A stretch of 51,344 nt of DNA from SIG701 sp045611685 (GTDB lineage: Bacteria; Bacillota; Clostridia; Oscillospirales; CAG-272), in contig JAZKXO010000111.1 in NCBI GenBank assembly GCA_045611685.1, positions 1-51,344 on the forward strand, given 5' to 3'. Below, in pieces: positions 32,301 to 39,492 of this stretch (its first letter is position 1; each line of letters starts with the position of its first letter). Position numbers and translations under genes: made by a program. The notes under the pieces are model-generated. The model made no database searches, was not told the origin of the DNA, and saw only the letters and a program-made list of their open reading frames with translations.

Positions 32301-32398
32301 GCACACTCTCCTTTACCCAGATTGCGCTTCTCTCAACCGTCTTTGTGATCACATTGTCCGTATTTGCTCTTCTCACCCGCCGAGGACGGCAAGATTAA
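29372..32398 (+). CDS. large secreted, membrane-anchored protein, possible glycoside hydrolase-like (TTG start)
   Basis: 1008 residues. TTG start with AAAGGAGG 8 nt upstream. Signal peptide at residues 5-35 (FLSLFLCSLLTVTLAASFAPPVCAV). Residues about 50-200, 205-345 and 825-960 look like beta-sandwich (carbohydrate-binding-like) modules. The middle, about 480-790, has segments that fit a TIM-barrel hydrolase (NVIVDVYVDELLGG, NFYIAADVDVYLRLLSRTDL, LRGFILGNRLDSAVYN, GITVIAPIGHY, EEFFLLWQPPFAY); it may be related to the DUF5722 group, which I cannot confirm. A C-terminal membrane helix (about 978-998) and RRGRQD anchor it. Follows murJ by 31 bp. Confidence 0.75.
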   Translation: MQERVPKTTRFLSLFLCSLLTVTLAASFAPPVCAVSTPAEAIPLIAPAPAADAVMLESFEDGYLTGWIQESGVSKLSFERADGIQCLKATAMPEAENNTYAILRLFGAEGRLNLLNNARVTATVKIEGDADTLYTVSLRLFSGVEERTAEAKIPGGSWYAVSADIAEWNLRLAIDAAEIVITDSENGGVDHFLIGNLTASGEASLDVANTFLTLGFTADGGTAEYKDGIYVLNAGSDGIMTLLADAARADYTPAEGTMALRIVISGAKEGGTVSLAVSDAFSGASSFEISSSCQLYSGTNTYLLPFSNSFPLYAYRLSFYGLFSDSYLTEGVHLVSVSLVNLPDTNKNSLAKISEFTFGDALSSLTVKGSLPSDTVAKFIDSTLLLYEIPVWADPDTVFETAEPLAEMKISTRFSFETPLTGREAAAAVSRYAVVLKTDTESIPVVAARFPDMPTSESPATRSPVGLAGADAAGAFAANAANVIVDVYVDELLGGVTGNTSGRLCVRGGRHYYLDYEYLRKLDDEINFYIAADVDVYLRLLSRTDLSARGFTFSSPDAQYFAFDVQNEDGAYMLSAVTDYIAARYANLRGFILGNRLDSAVYNTADVTDTNAYAALCADTMRIIYTAAATHIPGITVIAPIGHYLDETPMRSAPAGTMHDPVLLSVYLSRHITESGKMPWGMLYISDNTAEMIGHAENILTRMKAVQTAVPEEFFLLWQPPFAYSPESLLFEYEARSLAASKLNPRVFFLDVGKQEDPEQFYRQLKYVELSGDTGRHLTESKAEMLTDEGTEPLYTGSYTLYNFKKSFSTLHWIAGSGCSTLTTQAGIIAEGERTMHAEFSDPNDPFLKANGSILCMMPAALDFTRAPIVTVKLLAVSSLESTDSAELVFVFGSGDARAEYEITVPVGQVVTVVCDLSNYADASHVNSAAILVEANSAVTLDIAHMYCFSETHTSDELTEHFTKSLAGDTGSGNDGRTLSFTQIALLSTVFVITLSVFALLTRRGRQD

Positions 32399-32404
32399 AC
32401 AAAT

Positions 32405-32434
32405 AAAAAGAGATGCTGTACAGCATCTCTTTTT
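32405..32434. terminator. bidirectional terminator between the secreted protein and nrdD
   Basis: AAAAAGAGATGCTGTACAGCATCTCTTTTT, a fully self-complementary 30-mer-like stem, flanked by A and T runs. Serves both convergent genes. Confidence 0.9.
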
Positions 32435-32441
32435 TGTTTTA

Positions 32442-34778
32442 TCAGATCTTTTCAATCTCACTGCGCACTTCGTGCTTCGTGCGGTCGCGCACCTCGGCAC
32501 GCTTTGCGTCGTTGAAGCGATCGAGCGTACCAACGAGGTAACCGGTAATACGGCGGATGCGCTCAAACGGTGCATCGTCAGTCTCTTCTCTGCCGCAGCA
32601 CGGGCAGGTGTTGCCGATGATTCCCGTGTATCCGCAGACCGGATCGTGGTCGACGGGATGGTTGATCGCGCCGTAGCCAATGCCGGCTTCCTTCATGTTA
32701 TGAACGATCTGCTCGAATGCATCAAGGTTCTCAAGCGGATCACCGTCAAGTTCAATGTAAGTGATGTGTCCGCCGTTGGTCAGCGCATGATACGGTGCCT
32801 CAAGCTGGATCTTCTCGTAAGCGGAAAGCTTATGATATACCGGCACGTGGAAGGAGTTGGTGTAATACTCGCGATCGGTAATGCCGGGGATGTTGCCGAA
32901 GCGCTTTTTGTCCATACGGATAAAGCGGCCGGAAAGGCCTTCAGCCGGCGTACCGATGAGGGAGAAGTTCAGCCCGTACTTCTTCGTTGCCTCATCCGTG
33001 AAGCGGCGCATGGAGCCGATGATCTCAATGCCCAGTGCCTGTGCCTCTGCGCTCTCACCGTGGTGAACGCCGATCAGTGCCTTCAGTGCCTCAGCGAGGC
33101 CGATAAAGCCGATCGTGAGCGTACCGTGCTTCAGAATCTCGCCTACGGAATCGTCAGGTTTCAGACCGTCGGAATCAATCCATACGCCCTCGCCCATAAG
33201 GAACGGGTAGTTACGCACGCGCTTTTCGCACTGAATCTGGAGACGGTCAAGGAGCTGTTTTACAACGAGCTGCATCTTGCGCTCCAGTTCCTCAAAGAAC
33301 CAGTCTACATTGCCTTTCGCATTGATTGCGATACGGGGCAGATTGACGGACGTGAAGCTGAGGTTACCGCGGCCGGTAACGACTTCGCGAGAGGGATCAA
33401 AGTGGTTGGCAATTACGCGGGTACGGCATCCCATGTATGCGACTTCCGTATTGATGTCGCCTTCCTTATAGTACTGCGCGTTATAGGGCGCATCCATAAA
33501 GGAGAAGTTCGGGAACAGACGCTTCGCGGAAACGCGGCACGCCAGTTTAAAGAGATCATAGTTGGGATCGGCGGTATTGTAGTTCACGCCTTCCTTTACC
33601 TTGAAGATCTGAATCGGGAAGATCGGCGTCTCACCGTTACCGAGGCCTGCCTCGGTCGCGAGCAGGATGCTCTTTACAACGAGGCGTCCTTCCGGCGACA
33701 TATCGGTACCGTAGTTCAGAGAGGAGAACGGGATCTGTGCACCGGCACGGGAGTGCATGGTGTTCAGGTTGTGAATGAGCGCCTCCATTGCCTGGTACGT
33801 TGCGCGCTCGATCTCCTTCTGCGTGTAGGAGATAACGAGGCTTGCGACACGTTCGTTGTTCGCATTCGGTGCTGCCTTTGCAATCTCCTCACGGAGAGCG
33901 GCCTCCATCTCACGGGCGGAGCCGATGGACGGAGTGAGTCCGCGATTTGCGAGCGTTTCGATAATGCCAAGCGCCGTCTTCTCAGCTTCTTCTGCACCTT
34001 CCATATCGAGGAGTTTGATGAGGTTGTTGCGGAACAAACGCTTGTACGTCTTCTGAACGCCGGGAGCCATCGCGTAATCAAAGGTAGGCACGCTCTGGCC
34101 GCCGTGCTGGTCGTTCTGGTTTGCCTGAATCGCGATGCACGCGAGTGCGGCGTAGGACTGAATATCGTTCGGCTCACGGAGTCTGCCGTGGCCCGTGGAG
34201 AATCCGTCCTTGAACAGCTTCAGAAGATCGATCTGGCAGCAGGTCGTCGTCAAGGTCAAGAAGTCAAGGTCGTGGATGTGGATATCGCCCTCCACGTGCG
34301 CCTTCGACACCTGCGGATCGAGAATGTACAGCTCGTTAAACTCTTTCGCGCCCTCGGAGCCGTATTTCAGCATCGTACCCATAGCGGTATCTGCGTTGAT
34401 GTTGGCGTTCTCGCGCTTAACGTCGTTATCCTTCGAACTCTTGAACGTCAGATCCTCGTACACCTTCATAAGGCGCGTATTCATCTCGCGCACTTTCGTA
34501 CGCTCGGCACGGTACAGAATGTATGTTTTAGCGGTTCTTGCGTGGCCGTGGTTGATCAGCGTGGTCTCCACCATATCTTGTATCTGCTCAACCGTAGGAG
34601 TAACACCCTCCTCACGGCACTTTTTATCCACCTGCTCGGAAACCTCGCAGGCAAGAGCCATTGCCTGATCGTAGTCGCTGCCGCCTACAGCCTGCGCTGC
34701 TTTAAAGATCGCGTTTGCAATCTTTTCTATATTAAAAGGAACTTCGCGGCCGTCTCGTTTGATGATTCTGGTAAGCAT
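32442..34778 (-). CDS. nrdD: anaerobic (class III) ribonucleoside-triphosphate reductase
   Basis: 778 residues. Reduces ribonucleoside triphosphates with a glycyl radical; oxygen-sensitive. N-terminal ATP-cone at about 1-95 (IIKRDGREVPFNIEKIANAIFKAAQAVGG). Active-site region TTTCCQIDLLKLFKDGFSTGHG is present, and the C-terminal zinc site is C...CPCCGREE. The radical loop is RRITGYLVG with Gly746 as radical residue. AGGAGGAGAAA precedes the ATG. The activase nrdG lies about 10 kb away rather than adjacent. Tandem NrdR-like boxes sit in its leader. Confidence 0.98.
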   Translation of the reverse strand: MLTRIIKRDGREVPFNIEKIANAIFKAAQAVGGSDYDQAMALACEVSEQVDKKCREEGVTPTVEQIQDMVETTLINHGHARTAKTYILYRAERTKVREMNTRLMKVYEDLTFKSSKDNDVKRENANINADTAMGTMLKYGSEGAKEFNELYILDPQVSKAHVEGDIHIHDLDFLTLTTTCCQIDLLKLFKDGFSTGHGRLREPNDIQSYAALACIAIQANQNDQHGGQSVPTFDYAMAPGVQKTYKRLFRNNLIKLLDMEGAEEAEKTALGIIETLANRGLTPSIGSAREMEAALREEIAKAAPNANNERVASLVISYTQKEIERATYQAMEALIHNLNTMHSRAGAQIPFSSLNYGTDMSPEGRLVVKSILLATEAGLGNGETPIFPIQIFKVKEGVNYNTADPNYDLFKLACRVSAKRLFPNFSFMDAPYNAQYYKEGDINTEVAYMGCRTRVIANHFDPSREVVTGRGNLSFTSVNLPRIAINAKGNVDWFFEELERKMQLVVKQLLDRLQIQCEKRVRNYPFLMGEGVWIDSDGLKPDDSVGEILKHGTLTIGFIGLAEALKALIGVHHGESAEAQALGIEIIGSMRRFTDEATKKYGLNFSLIGTPAEGLSGRFIRMDKKRFGNIPGITDREYYTNSFHVPVYHKLSAYEKIQLEAPYHALTNGGHITYIELDGDPLENLDAFEQIVHNMKEAGIGYGAINHPVDHDPVCGYTGIIGNTCPCCGREETDDAPFERIRRITGYLVGTLDRFNDAKRAEVRDRTKHEVRSEIEKI

Positions 34779-34806
34779 TTTCTCCTCCTGTCATTTTTTA
34801 ACAAAT

Positions 34807-34854
34807 TCAATATATATAGGGTGTTTTTGTTTTGCGATGCACAACATATTGTGC
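34807..34854 (-). promoter_or_regulatory. tandem NrdR-type operator boxes upstream of nrdD
   Basis: Box 1, GCACAATATGTTGTGC (34839-34854), is a near-perfect palindrome close to the NrdR consensus acaCwAtATaTwGtgt. Box 2, ACCCTATATATATTGA (34807-34822), is weaker. They are 16 bp apart, 32 bp centre to centre, three helical turns, the standard NrdR geometry. Both lie just downstream of the predicted transcription start, which suits repression. Confidence 0.85.
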
Positions 34855-34865
34855 CGTGTTCAATT

Positions 34866-34894
34866 ATTATAATCCTTTTTCATATATTTGTCAA
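34866..34894 (-). promoter_or_regulatory. consensus sigma-A promoter of nrdD
   Basis: Minus strand TTGACA, 17 bp, TATAAT. Leader of about 80 nt carrying the NrdR boxes. Confidence 0.92.
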
Positions 34895-35150
34895 TAGACA
34901 AAAGCGAAAAATATCGCACAAATAACAAACGCCTAATTTATCTATTCTGCCAGTATACGTCTCCACACGGGTAAAAAACATAAAAACTTCGCTATTATGT
35001 GAAAATAGAAGGATGTTTTTTGTCACAAACACAGAGATCGAGGCAAAACCCGCACACTATATCTTGTGCCCTGAAAGTGGTCCGCACTTCCGTACACAGA
35101 ACAGCGCGGTACGATTCGCCTTTTTTTCAATATTTTTTTCTGAAAAATGC
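34895..35150. other. non-coding stretch between nrdD and tRNA-Arg promoters
   Basis: 256 bp with no supported gene. It has a small hairpin AAGTG-GTCCG-CACTT (about 35077-35091) and several T-runs (35121-35139), but no promoter-terminator pair that would define an RNA. Confidence 0.5.
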
Positions 35151-35179
35151 TTGACAAACCACGGATACTACTGTATAAT
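35151..35179 (+). promoter_or_regulatory. consensus sigma-A promoter of tRNA-Arg
   Basis: TTGACA, 17 bp, TATAAT; ends 19 bp before the tRNA 5' end. Confidence 0.92.
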
Positions 35180-35198
35180 ATATAGGCGTTGAGCGCAT

Positions 35199-35274
35199 GC
35201 GCCACTAGCTCAGTGGATAGAGTGCCCGGCTACGAACCGGTAGGTCGCAGGTTCGAATCCTGCGTGGCGCGCCA
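35199..35274 (+). tRNA. tRNA-Arg (anticodon ACG)
   Basis: 76 nt with CCA encoded. Acceptor GCGCCAC / GTGGCGC, discriminator G, D arm from AGCTCAGTGGATAGAGT, anticodon loop CTACGAA with ACG (read as inosine after deamination by TadA), T arm GCAGG-TTCGAAT-CCTGC. The first anticodon-stem pair is a C-U mismatch, leaving four pairs. Reads CGU/CGC/CGA. Confidence 0.97.
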
Positions 35275-35275
35275 G

Positions 35276-35311
35276 AAAATCCGTGAGGGGTTTGTCCCTT
35301 GCGGATTTTTT
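35276..35311 (+). terminator. terminator directly after tRNA-Arg
   Basis: AAAATCCGTGAGGG / CCCTTGCGGATTTT, 14 pairs (two G-U), 6-nt loop, then T-run and GTTTGTGCGCA. It begins 2 nt after CCA. Confidence 0.9.
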
Positions 35312-35351
35312 GTTTGTGCGCAGCTAAGCGGGATTCGAAGGGCGCGTGTAA

Positions 35352-35376
35352 AAAAACAGTCCGGGGGACTGTTTTT
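35352..35376. terminator. second terminator-like hairpin downstream of tRNA-Arg
   Basis: AAAAACAGTCC-GGG-GGACTGTTTTT, perfect 11-bp stem with A and T tracts on both sides, so it could work in either direction. Confidence 0.8.
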
Positions 35377-35378
35377 CC

Positions 35379-35426
35379 GCGCCACAGCTCCTGTCCGCGG
35401 CAGGGCGAATCCTGCGTGGCGCGCCA
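35379..35426 (+). pseudogene. armless tRNA-Arg-like copy (acceptor and T stems only)
   Basis: 48 nt. Intact acceptor GCGCCAC / GTGGCGC with G and CCA, and intact T stem GCAGG / CCTGC. The D and anticodon arms are replaced by AGCTCCTGTCCGCG. The T loop is GCGAAT, lacking the conserved TT. The last 21 bp (35406-35426) are identical to the tRNA-Arg 3' end (35254-35274). It cannot decode; either a decayed duplicate or a tRNA-like element. Confidence 0.8.
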
Positions 35427-35429
35427 ATT

Positions 35430-35455
35430 ACGGATACCGAAAGGTATCCGTTTTT
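35430..35455 (+). terminator. terminator after the armless tRNA copy
   Basis: ACGGATACC-GAAA-GGTATCCGT then TTTTTGTTTGTGTGCA. GNRA loop. The tail TTTTTGTTTGTGYGCA matches the tail after the real tRNA terminator although the stem sequence differs. Confidence 0.85.
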
Positions 35456-35471
35456 GTTTGTGTGCATACAC

Positions 35472-35502
35472 AAAAAGGCCATCGGTTTCCCGATGGCCTT
35501 TT
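35472..35502. terminator. terminator of the Gfo/Idh oxidoreductase gene
   Basis: AAAAGGCCATCGG-TTTC-CCGATGGCCTTTT, perfect 13-bp stem with A and T flanks; works for the minus-strand gene and as a backstop for the tRNA side. Confidence 0.9.
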
Positions 35503-35515
35503 CCTATTATTATAA

Positions 35516-36511
35516 TTACGCCTTCGCGGCCGCCTGAATCATCAAAGTGTCGCGGCTGGACTCAATGACTTCCTCGGTCGTGAACTCCGAGTCCTTGCCG
35601 GCAATCTCGTCAAGGAACGAATCGAGATACGTCCTGTTTCCTTCCTTCACGGGTACGTGAACCGTCTCTTGCGTCTCCGTCAGCGTCATGCTGATGTCGC
35701 CGCCCACATTGCCTTCCACGTTGTTATACTCCAGCATACCCTTCGTTCCCCAATAGGTGAAGCGCCAATACTGCGGCATGGAATACGTAATGAGGCCGGG
35801 CGCAGAATACGATACGTCCGCGATTACGCCCGTACCGCCTTCCAGTTCCAGCATAAACTGTGCCGCATCGCAGAAGTTCGGCTCCTTATCGGCAAACGCA
35901 TTCCACGTTCTTGCCGCTACGATGCGCTTCATCTTCTTGCCGGTGATATGTTTCACGATATCCACGCCGTGAATGGCAAGATCGTTGATCGTACCGCCGT
36001 GCTTGCCGTCCTCGAAATACCAACCGGGGCGGGAGCCGTAAAGAAGCGGATGCTGACCGGTGAACATAACCTGGTGGATCTCGCCGAGCGTGCCGGCGTC
36101 GATGATGTCTTTCACGGTGAGGGCATAGTTGCTGTACCGCATATCGAGCATACAGCCGACCTTAAGACCTGTCTTCTTCACGAGCGCTTCGATCTTTTTC
36201 AGTTCCTTCAGAGAGGTGCAAATCGGCTTGTCGATCTGCACGTTCTTGCCTGCCTTCAATGCGGCGATGACCATCTCACCGCGGCGGCCGTAATAGTCGC
36301 CGATCGCGACGACGTCCACGGAGGGATCTTTCAGGATTTCCTCGTACGAATCGTACGTAAACTCCACGCCGTGATTGTCGGCGGCATCTTTTCTTGCTGC
36401 CTCGTTTTCTTCCCACGCACCGACGATTTCGGTATTCTCATTGGCTCTGACCAGATCAAGAAGGCGATAAATGTGCCCATGTCTGAAGCCTGCAAATGCG
36501 TACTTTACCAT
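35516..36511 (-). CDS. Gfo/Idh/MocA family oxidoreductase
   Basis: 331 residues from ATG 36511 with GGGGAG 8 nt upstream (an earlier in-frame ATG lacks a site). N-terminal Rossmann domain (MVKYAFAGFRHGHIYRLLDLV), then DVVAIGDYYGRRGEMVIAALKAGKNVQIDKPICTSLKELKKI, where DKP is the family's catalytic-region EKP-like motif. The C-terminal substrate domain includes GGTINDLAIHGVDIVKHITGKK with the usual Asp and His. NAD(P)-dependent sugar, inositol or similar dehydrogenase; the substrate cannot be read. Stands alone between its terminator and alaS. Confidence 0.92.
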   Translation of the reverse strand: MVKYAFAGFRHGHIYRLLDLVRANENTEIVGAWEENEAARKDAADNHGVEFTYDSYEEILKDPSVDVVAIGDYYGRRGEMVIAALKAGKNVQIDKPICTSLKELKKIEALVKKTGLKVGCMLDMRYSNYALTVKDIIDAGTLGEIHQVMFTGQHPLLYGSRPGWYFEDGKHGGTINDLAIHGVDIVKHITGKKMKRIVAARTWNAFADKEPNFCDAAQFMLELEGGTGVIADVSYSAPGLITYSMPQYWRFTYWGTKGMLEYNNVEGNVGGDISMTLTETQETVHVPVKEGNRTYLDSFLDEIAGKDSEFTTEEVIESSRDTLMIQAAAKA

Positions 36512-36611
36512 ATCCAAACTCCCCTTTTTCAAATTATATACACAATTTTCCTTTTATTGCACGTATGCCATTATTATACACATTTTCGCCCGTTCTGTCA
36601 ACACGGGACAG

Positions 36612-36642
36612 AAAAAGACTGCGGCGAAAATCCGCCGCAGTC
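36612..36642 (-). terminator. terminator of alaS
   Basis: GACTGCGGCG / CGCCGCAGTC, perfect 10-bp stem with a 6-nt loop, followed by TTTTTC on the minus strand. Confidence 0.85.
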
Positions 36643-36660
36643 GCGTATTTTATTATTTCA

Positions 36661-39294
36661 TTATTTCAGCATACCCGCGAGGATGCCTTCGGCTGCCGAG
36701 AGTGCCTCGGCGATCTTCGAGAGATCCTTACCGCCGGAGGTGGCGCTGTCGGGACGTCCGCCGCCCTTACCGCCGGTGATCGCGCTGACTTCACGGAGCA
36801 GATTGCCCGCGTGCGCGCCTGTCTTCACCGCATCGGCGCCGCAGACTGCCATAAAGTTCAGCTTATCACCCGTATGGATCGCAATAACGCCTACCGCATC
36901 AGCCGTTTCCTTGAGCGTATCGCAGAGAGAGCGAGCCGCATCCATAGACATAGCGCCGAGATCCGCCGTAATGAGCGAGACGGCACCGACCGTCTTCGCG
37001 GATGCGCGGAGCGCGTCGAGTTTCGAGGAAGCAAGGCGTGCATTGAGTGATTCAACCTCGCGTTTTTCTTCCTTCAGTTCGCTCTGCAGCTGTGCCGCAC
37101 GCTTCGGAAGATCGCCGACGTTCTGCGCTTTCAGTTCCTTTGCGGTATCACTGAGGAGCGCGTCCTTCGATGCGAGAAGATCGAGCACGCCGCGGCCCGT
37201 TACCGCCTCAATACGGCGTACGCCCGCCGCTACGGACGACTCGGAGACGATCTTGAAAAGGCCGACGTTGCCGGTATTGGAGCAGTGCGTACCGCCGCAC
37301 AGCTCGGTGGAGAAATCTCCCATCTTAACCATACGGACGACCTTGCCGTATTTTTCGCCGAACAGTGCCATCGCACCGTTCTTCTGCGCGGTTTCGATAT
37401 CGGTTTCAACCGTTTCAATCGGTTCAGCCGAAAGAATGTGCGCGTTCACGAGTGCTTCCACCTTTGCGATCTCCTCGGCCGTCAGTGCCGCGAAATGCGT
37501 GAAGTCAAAGCGGCAAACGGTCTCGCTCACATAGGAGCCCGCCTGCTCGACGTGATCGCCGAGAACGGCGCGGAGCGCCGCCTGCAAGAGATGTGCAGCG
37601 GAGTGGTTGCGCATAATATCCTCGCGGCGCGTGCCGTTGATCTCTGCCGTTACCGTATCGCCGACGGAGAAGCTGCCCGCGGATACCGTACAAAGATGGA
37701 TATACACGCCGTCGGATTTCTTCGTGTCGTAAACAGCCGCCGTCTTTCCGTCAGCCGAAAGCGTACCGGTATCGCCGATCTGACCGCCGCCCTCGCCGTA
37801 GAACGGCGTCTTATCGAGAACGATCGTACAGTCGCCTTCGCTGACGCTCTCGACCGCCTCGTCATCGACGAGAATAGCGATGATCTTAGCATCGGTGCGG
37901 GTTTCGGTATAGCCGGTGAACGAAGTCTTTTCGAGGTCGGCAAGGAGCGTCTTGGACGATTCGCTCCAGCCGCTCACGTTGGCGCGTGCCTCGCGGGCGC
38001 GCTTTTTCTGATCCTTCATGAGGGCGTTGAACGTTTCCTCGTCAATTTTGAGTCCGCTCTCCTCCGCGATCTCACGGGTGAGATCGATGGGGAAGCCGAA
38101 CGTATCGTACAGCTTGAATACTTCCTCACCGCTTACGGTGTCGGCACCCTTCTCCTTCGCTGCGGCGATAAGATCGGAGAGGATCGAAAGTCCCGCGTCA
38201 ATGGTAGCGTCAAAGCGCTCCTCCTCCATAGACAGAACTTTACGGATGTAATCGGCACGGGTATCGAGCTCCGGATAGCCGTCCACGCTCTCGCGGATCG
38301 CTACGTTCACCATATCAATGAGGAACGGGTGGTCGATGCCGAGAAGCTTTCCGTGGCGCAGAGCACGGCGGATGATGCGGCGAAGCACGTATCCGCGTCC
38401 CTCGTTGGAGGGGATAACGCCGTCCGAGATCATAAACATAGCGGAACGGGTGTGGTCGGTGATGACGCGGATAGATACGTCGTTGTCCTTGTCGTCGCCG
38501 TACTTCTTGCCCGAGATCTCGGATACCTTATCGATAACGGCACGGATGGAGTCAACCTCGAACATATTGTCAACGCCCTGCATAACGCAGGCGAGACGCT
38601 CAAGGCCCATGCCCGTATCAATGTTCTTCTGTACGAGCTCGGTATAGTTACCCTGTCCGTCGTTATTGAACTGGGAGAACACGTTGTTCCAGATCTCCAT
38701 AAAGCGGTCGCAGTCGCAGCCGGGGCGGCAGTCGGGAGAGCCGCATCCGTACTTTTCACCGCGGTCGAAATAGATCTCGGAGCAGGGGCCGCAGGGACCG
38801 GTACCGTGCTCCCAGAAATTGTCCGCCTTACCGAGACGCGTGATCTGTGCCTCGGGCACGCCGATCTTCTTCGTCCAGATCTCAAACGCCTCGTCGTCCT
38901 TTTCGTAAATGGACGGCCAGAGGAGATTTCCGGGGATGTCAAGCCATTCGGGAGAGGTCAGAAATTCCCACGCCCACGTGAGTGCCTGCTCTTTGAAGTA
39001 ATCGCCGAAGGAAAAGTTGCCGAGCATCTCAAAATACGTACCGTGGCGGGCAGTGTGTCCGACGCGCTCGAGATCGGGCGTACGGATACACTTCTGGCAG
39101 GTCGTAACGCGGTTGCGCGGCGGCACGACCTCACCCGTGAAGAATTTCTTCATCGGTGCCATACCGGAGTTGATAAGCAGGAGAGACTTGTCCCCCTGCG
39201 GGATAAGCGGATAACTGGGCAGGCGCAGATGGCCCTTGGTTTCAAAGAAAGAGAGGTATTTTTCTCTCAGTTCATTCAGAGAAGTCCATTTCAT
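36661..39294 (-). CDS. alaS: alanyl-tRNA synthetase
   Basis: Charges tRNA-Ala. 877 residues, full length. Class II catalytic core at the N-terminus (MKWTSLNELREKYLSFFETKGH ... RVTTCQKCIRTPDLERVGHTARHGTYFEMLGNFSFGDYFK), editing domain with zinc ligands HSAAHLLQAAL and CGGTHCSNTG, and C-terminal DHHA1 domain with the Gly-rich GGKGGGRPDSATSGG. AAAGGAGTTTTTTCT precedes the ATG. The untranslated leader is only about 30 nt, so no T-box fits. One of its substrates, tRNA-Ala(GGC), is coded 3 kb away. Confidence 0.98.
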   Translation of the reverse strand: MKWTSLNELREKYLSFFETKGHLRLPSYPLIPQGDKSLLLINSGMAPMKKFFTGEVVPPRNRVTTCQKCIRTPDLERVGHTARHGTYFEMLGNFSFGDYFKEQALTWAWEFLTSPEWLDIPGNLLWPSIYEKDDEAFEIWTKKIGVPEAQITRLGKADNFWEHGTGPCGPCSEIYFDRGEKYGCGSPDCRPGCDCDRFMEIWNNVFSQFNNDGQGNYTELVQKNIDTGMGLERLACVMQGVDNMFEVDSIRAVIDKVSEISGKKYGDDKDNDVSIRVITDHTRSAMFMISDGVIPSNEGRGYVLRRIIRRALRHGKLLGIDHPFLIDMVNVAIRESVDGYPELDTRADYIRKVLSMEEERFDATIDAGLSILSDLIAAAKEKGADTVSGEEVFKLYDTFGFPIDLTREIAEESGLKIDEETFNALMKDQKKRAREARANVSGWSESSKTLLADLEKTSFTGYTETRTDAKIIAILVDDEAVESVSEGDCTIVLDKTPFYGEGGGQIGDTGTLSADGKTAAVYDTKKSDGVYIHLCTVSAGSFSVGDTVTAEINGTRREDIMRNHSAAHLLQAALRAVLGDHVEQAGSYVSETVCRFDFTHFAALTAEEIAKVEALVNAHILSAEPIETVETDIETAQKNGAMALFGEKYGKVVRMVKMGDFSTELCGGTHCSNTGNVGLFKIVSESSVAAGVRRIEAVTGRGVLDLLASKDALLSDTAKELKAQNVGDLPKRAAQLQSELKEEKREVESLNARLASSKLDALRASAKTVGAVSLITADLGAMSMDAARSLCDTLKETADAVGVIAIHTGDKLNFMAVCGADAVKTGAHAGNLLREVSAITGGKGGGRPDSATSGGKDLSKIAEALSAAEGILAGMLK

Positions 39295-39332
39295 AGAAAA
39301 AACTCCTTTTTCAGATACACATAGTTAATGAT

Positions 39333-39361
39333 ATTATATCACTCACGGGCATCGGTGTCAA
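39333..39361 (-). promoter_or_regulatory. consensus sigma-A promoter of alaS
   Basis: Minus strand TTGACA, 17 bp, TATAAT, with a TGA extended -10. Confidence 0.92.
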
Positions 39362-39423
39362 TGCGCGCGGGTTGTTTTCGTGCGGATTTTTACGGCAAAA
39401 GCCGCATTTCCCCTGAAATGCCG

Positions 39424-39452
39424 TTGCGAGTGAGCACCGATTGTGGTACAAT
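39424..39452 (+). promoter_or_regulatory. sigma-A promoter of pcp
   Basis: TTGCGA, 17 bp, TACAAT, spacer ending TTGTGG (extended -10-like), divergent from alaS. Confidence 0.8.
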
Positions 39453-39492
39453 AATAAAGAAAGAAGAAACAAAGAAAGAGAGAAACACGGGC

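Noticed and set aside
32364..34925. 853-codon open frame antisense to nrdD, and similar long antisense frames over alaS (37285-39324), rplC-rplD (12738-14198) and secY (3528-4622)
   Set aside because: They are mirror frames produced by codon bias in conserved genes on the other strand; none has a ribosome binding site or family resemblance.
35254..35426. attL/attR of a genomic island at tRNA-Arg
   Set aside because: Only 131 bp lie between the repeats, with no integrase or cargo; the repeat is kept as an unexplained duplication.
35205..35471. Antisense frame over tRNA-Arg with IRTCDLPVRSRALYP-like product
   Set aside because: Well-known spurious translation of a tRNA gene's reverse strand.
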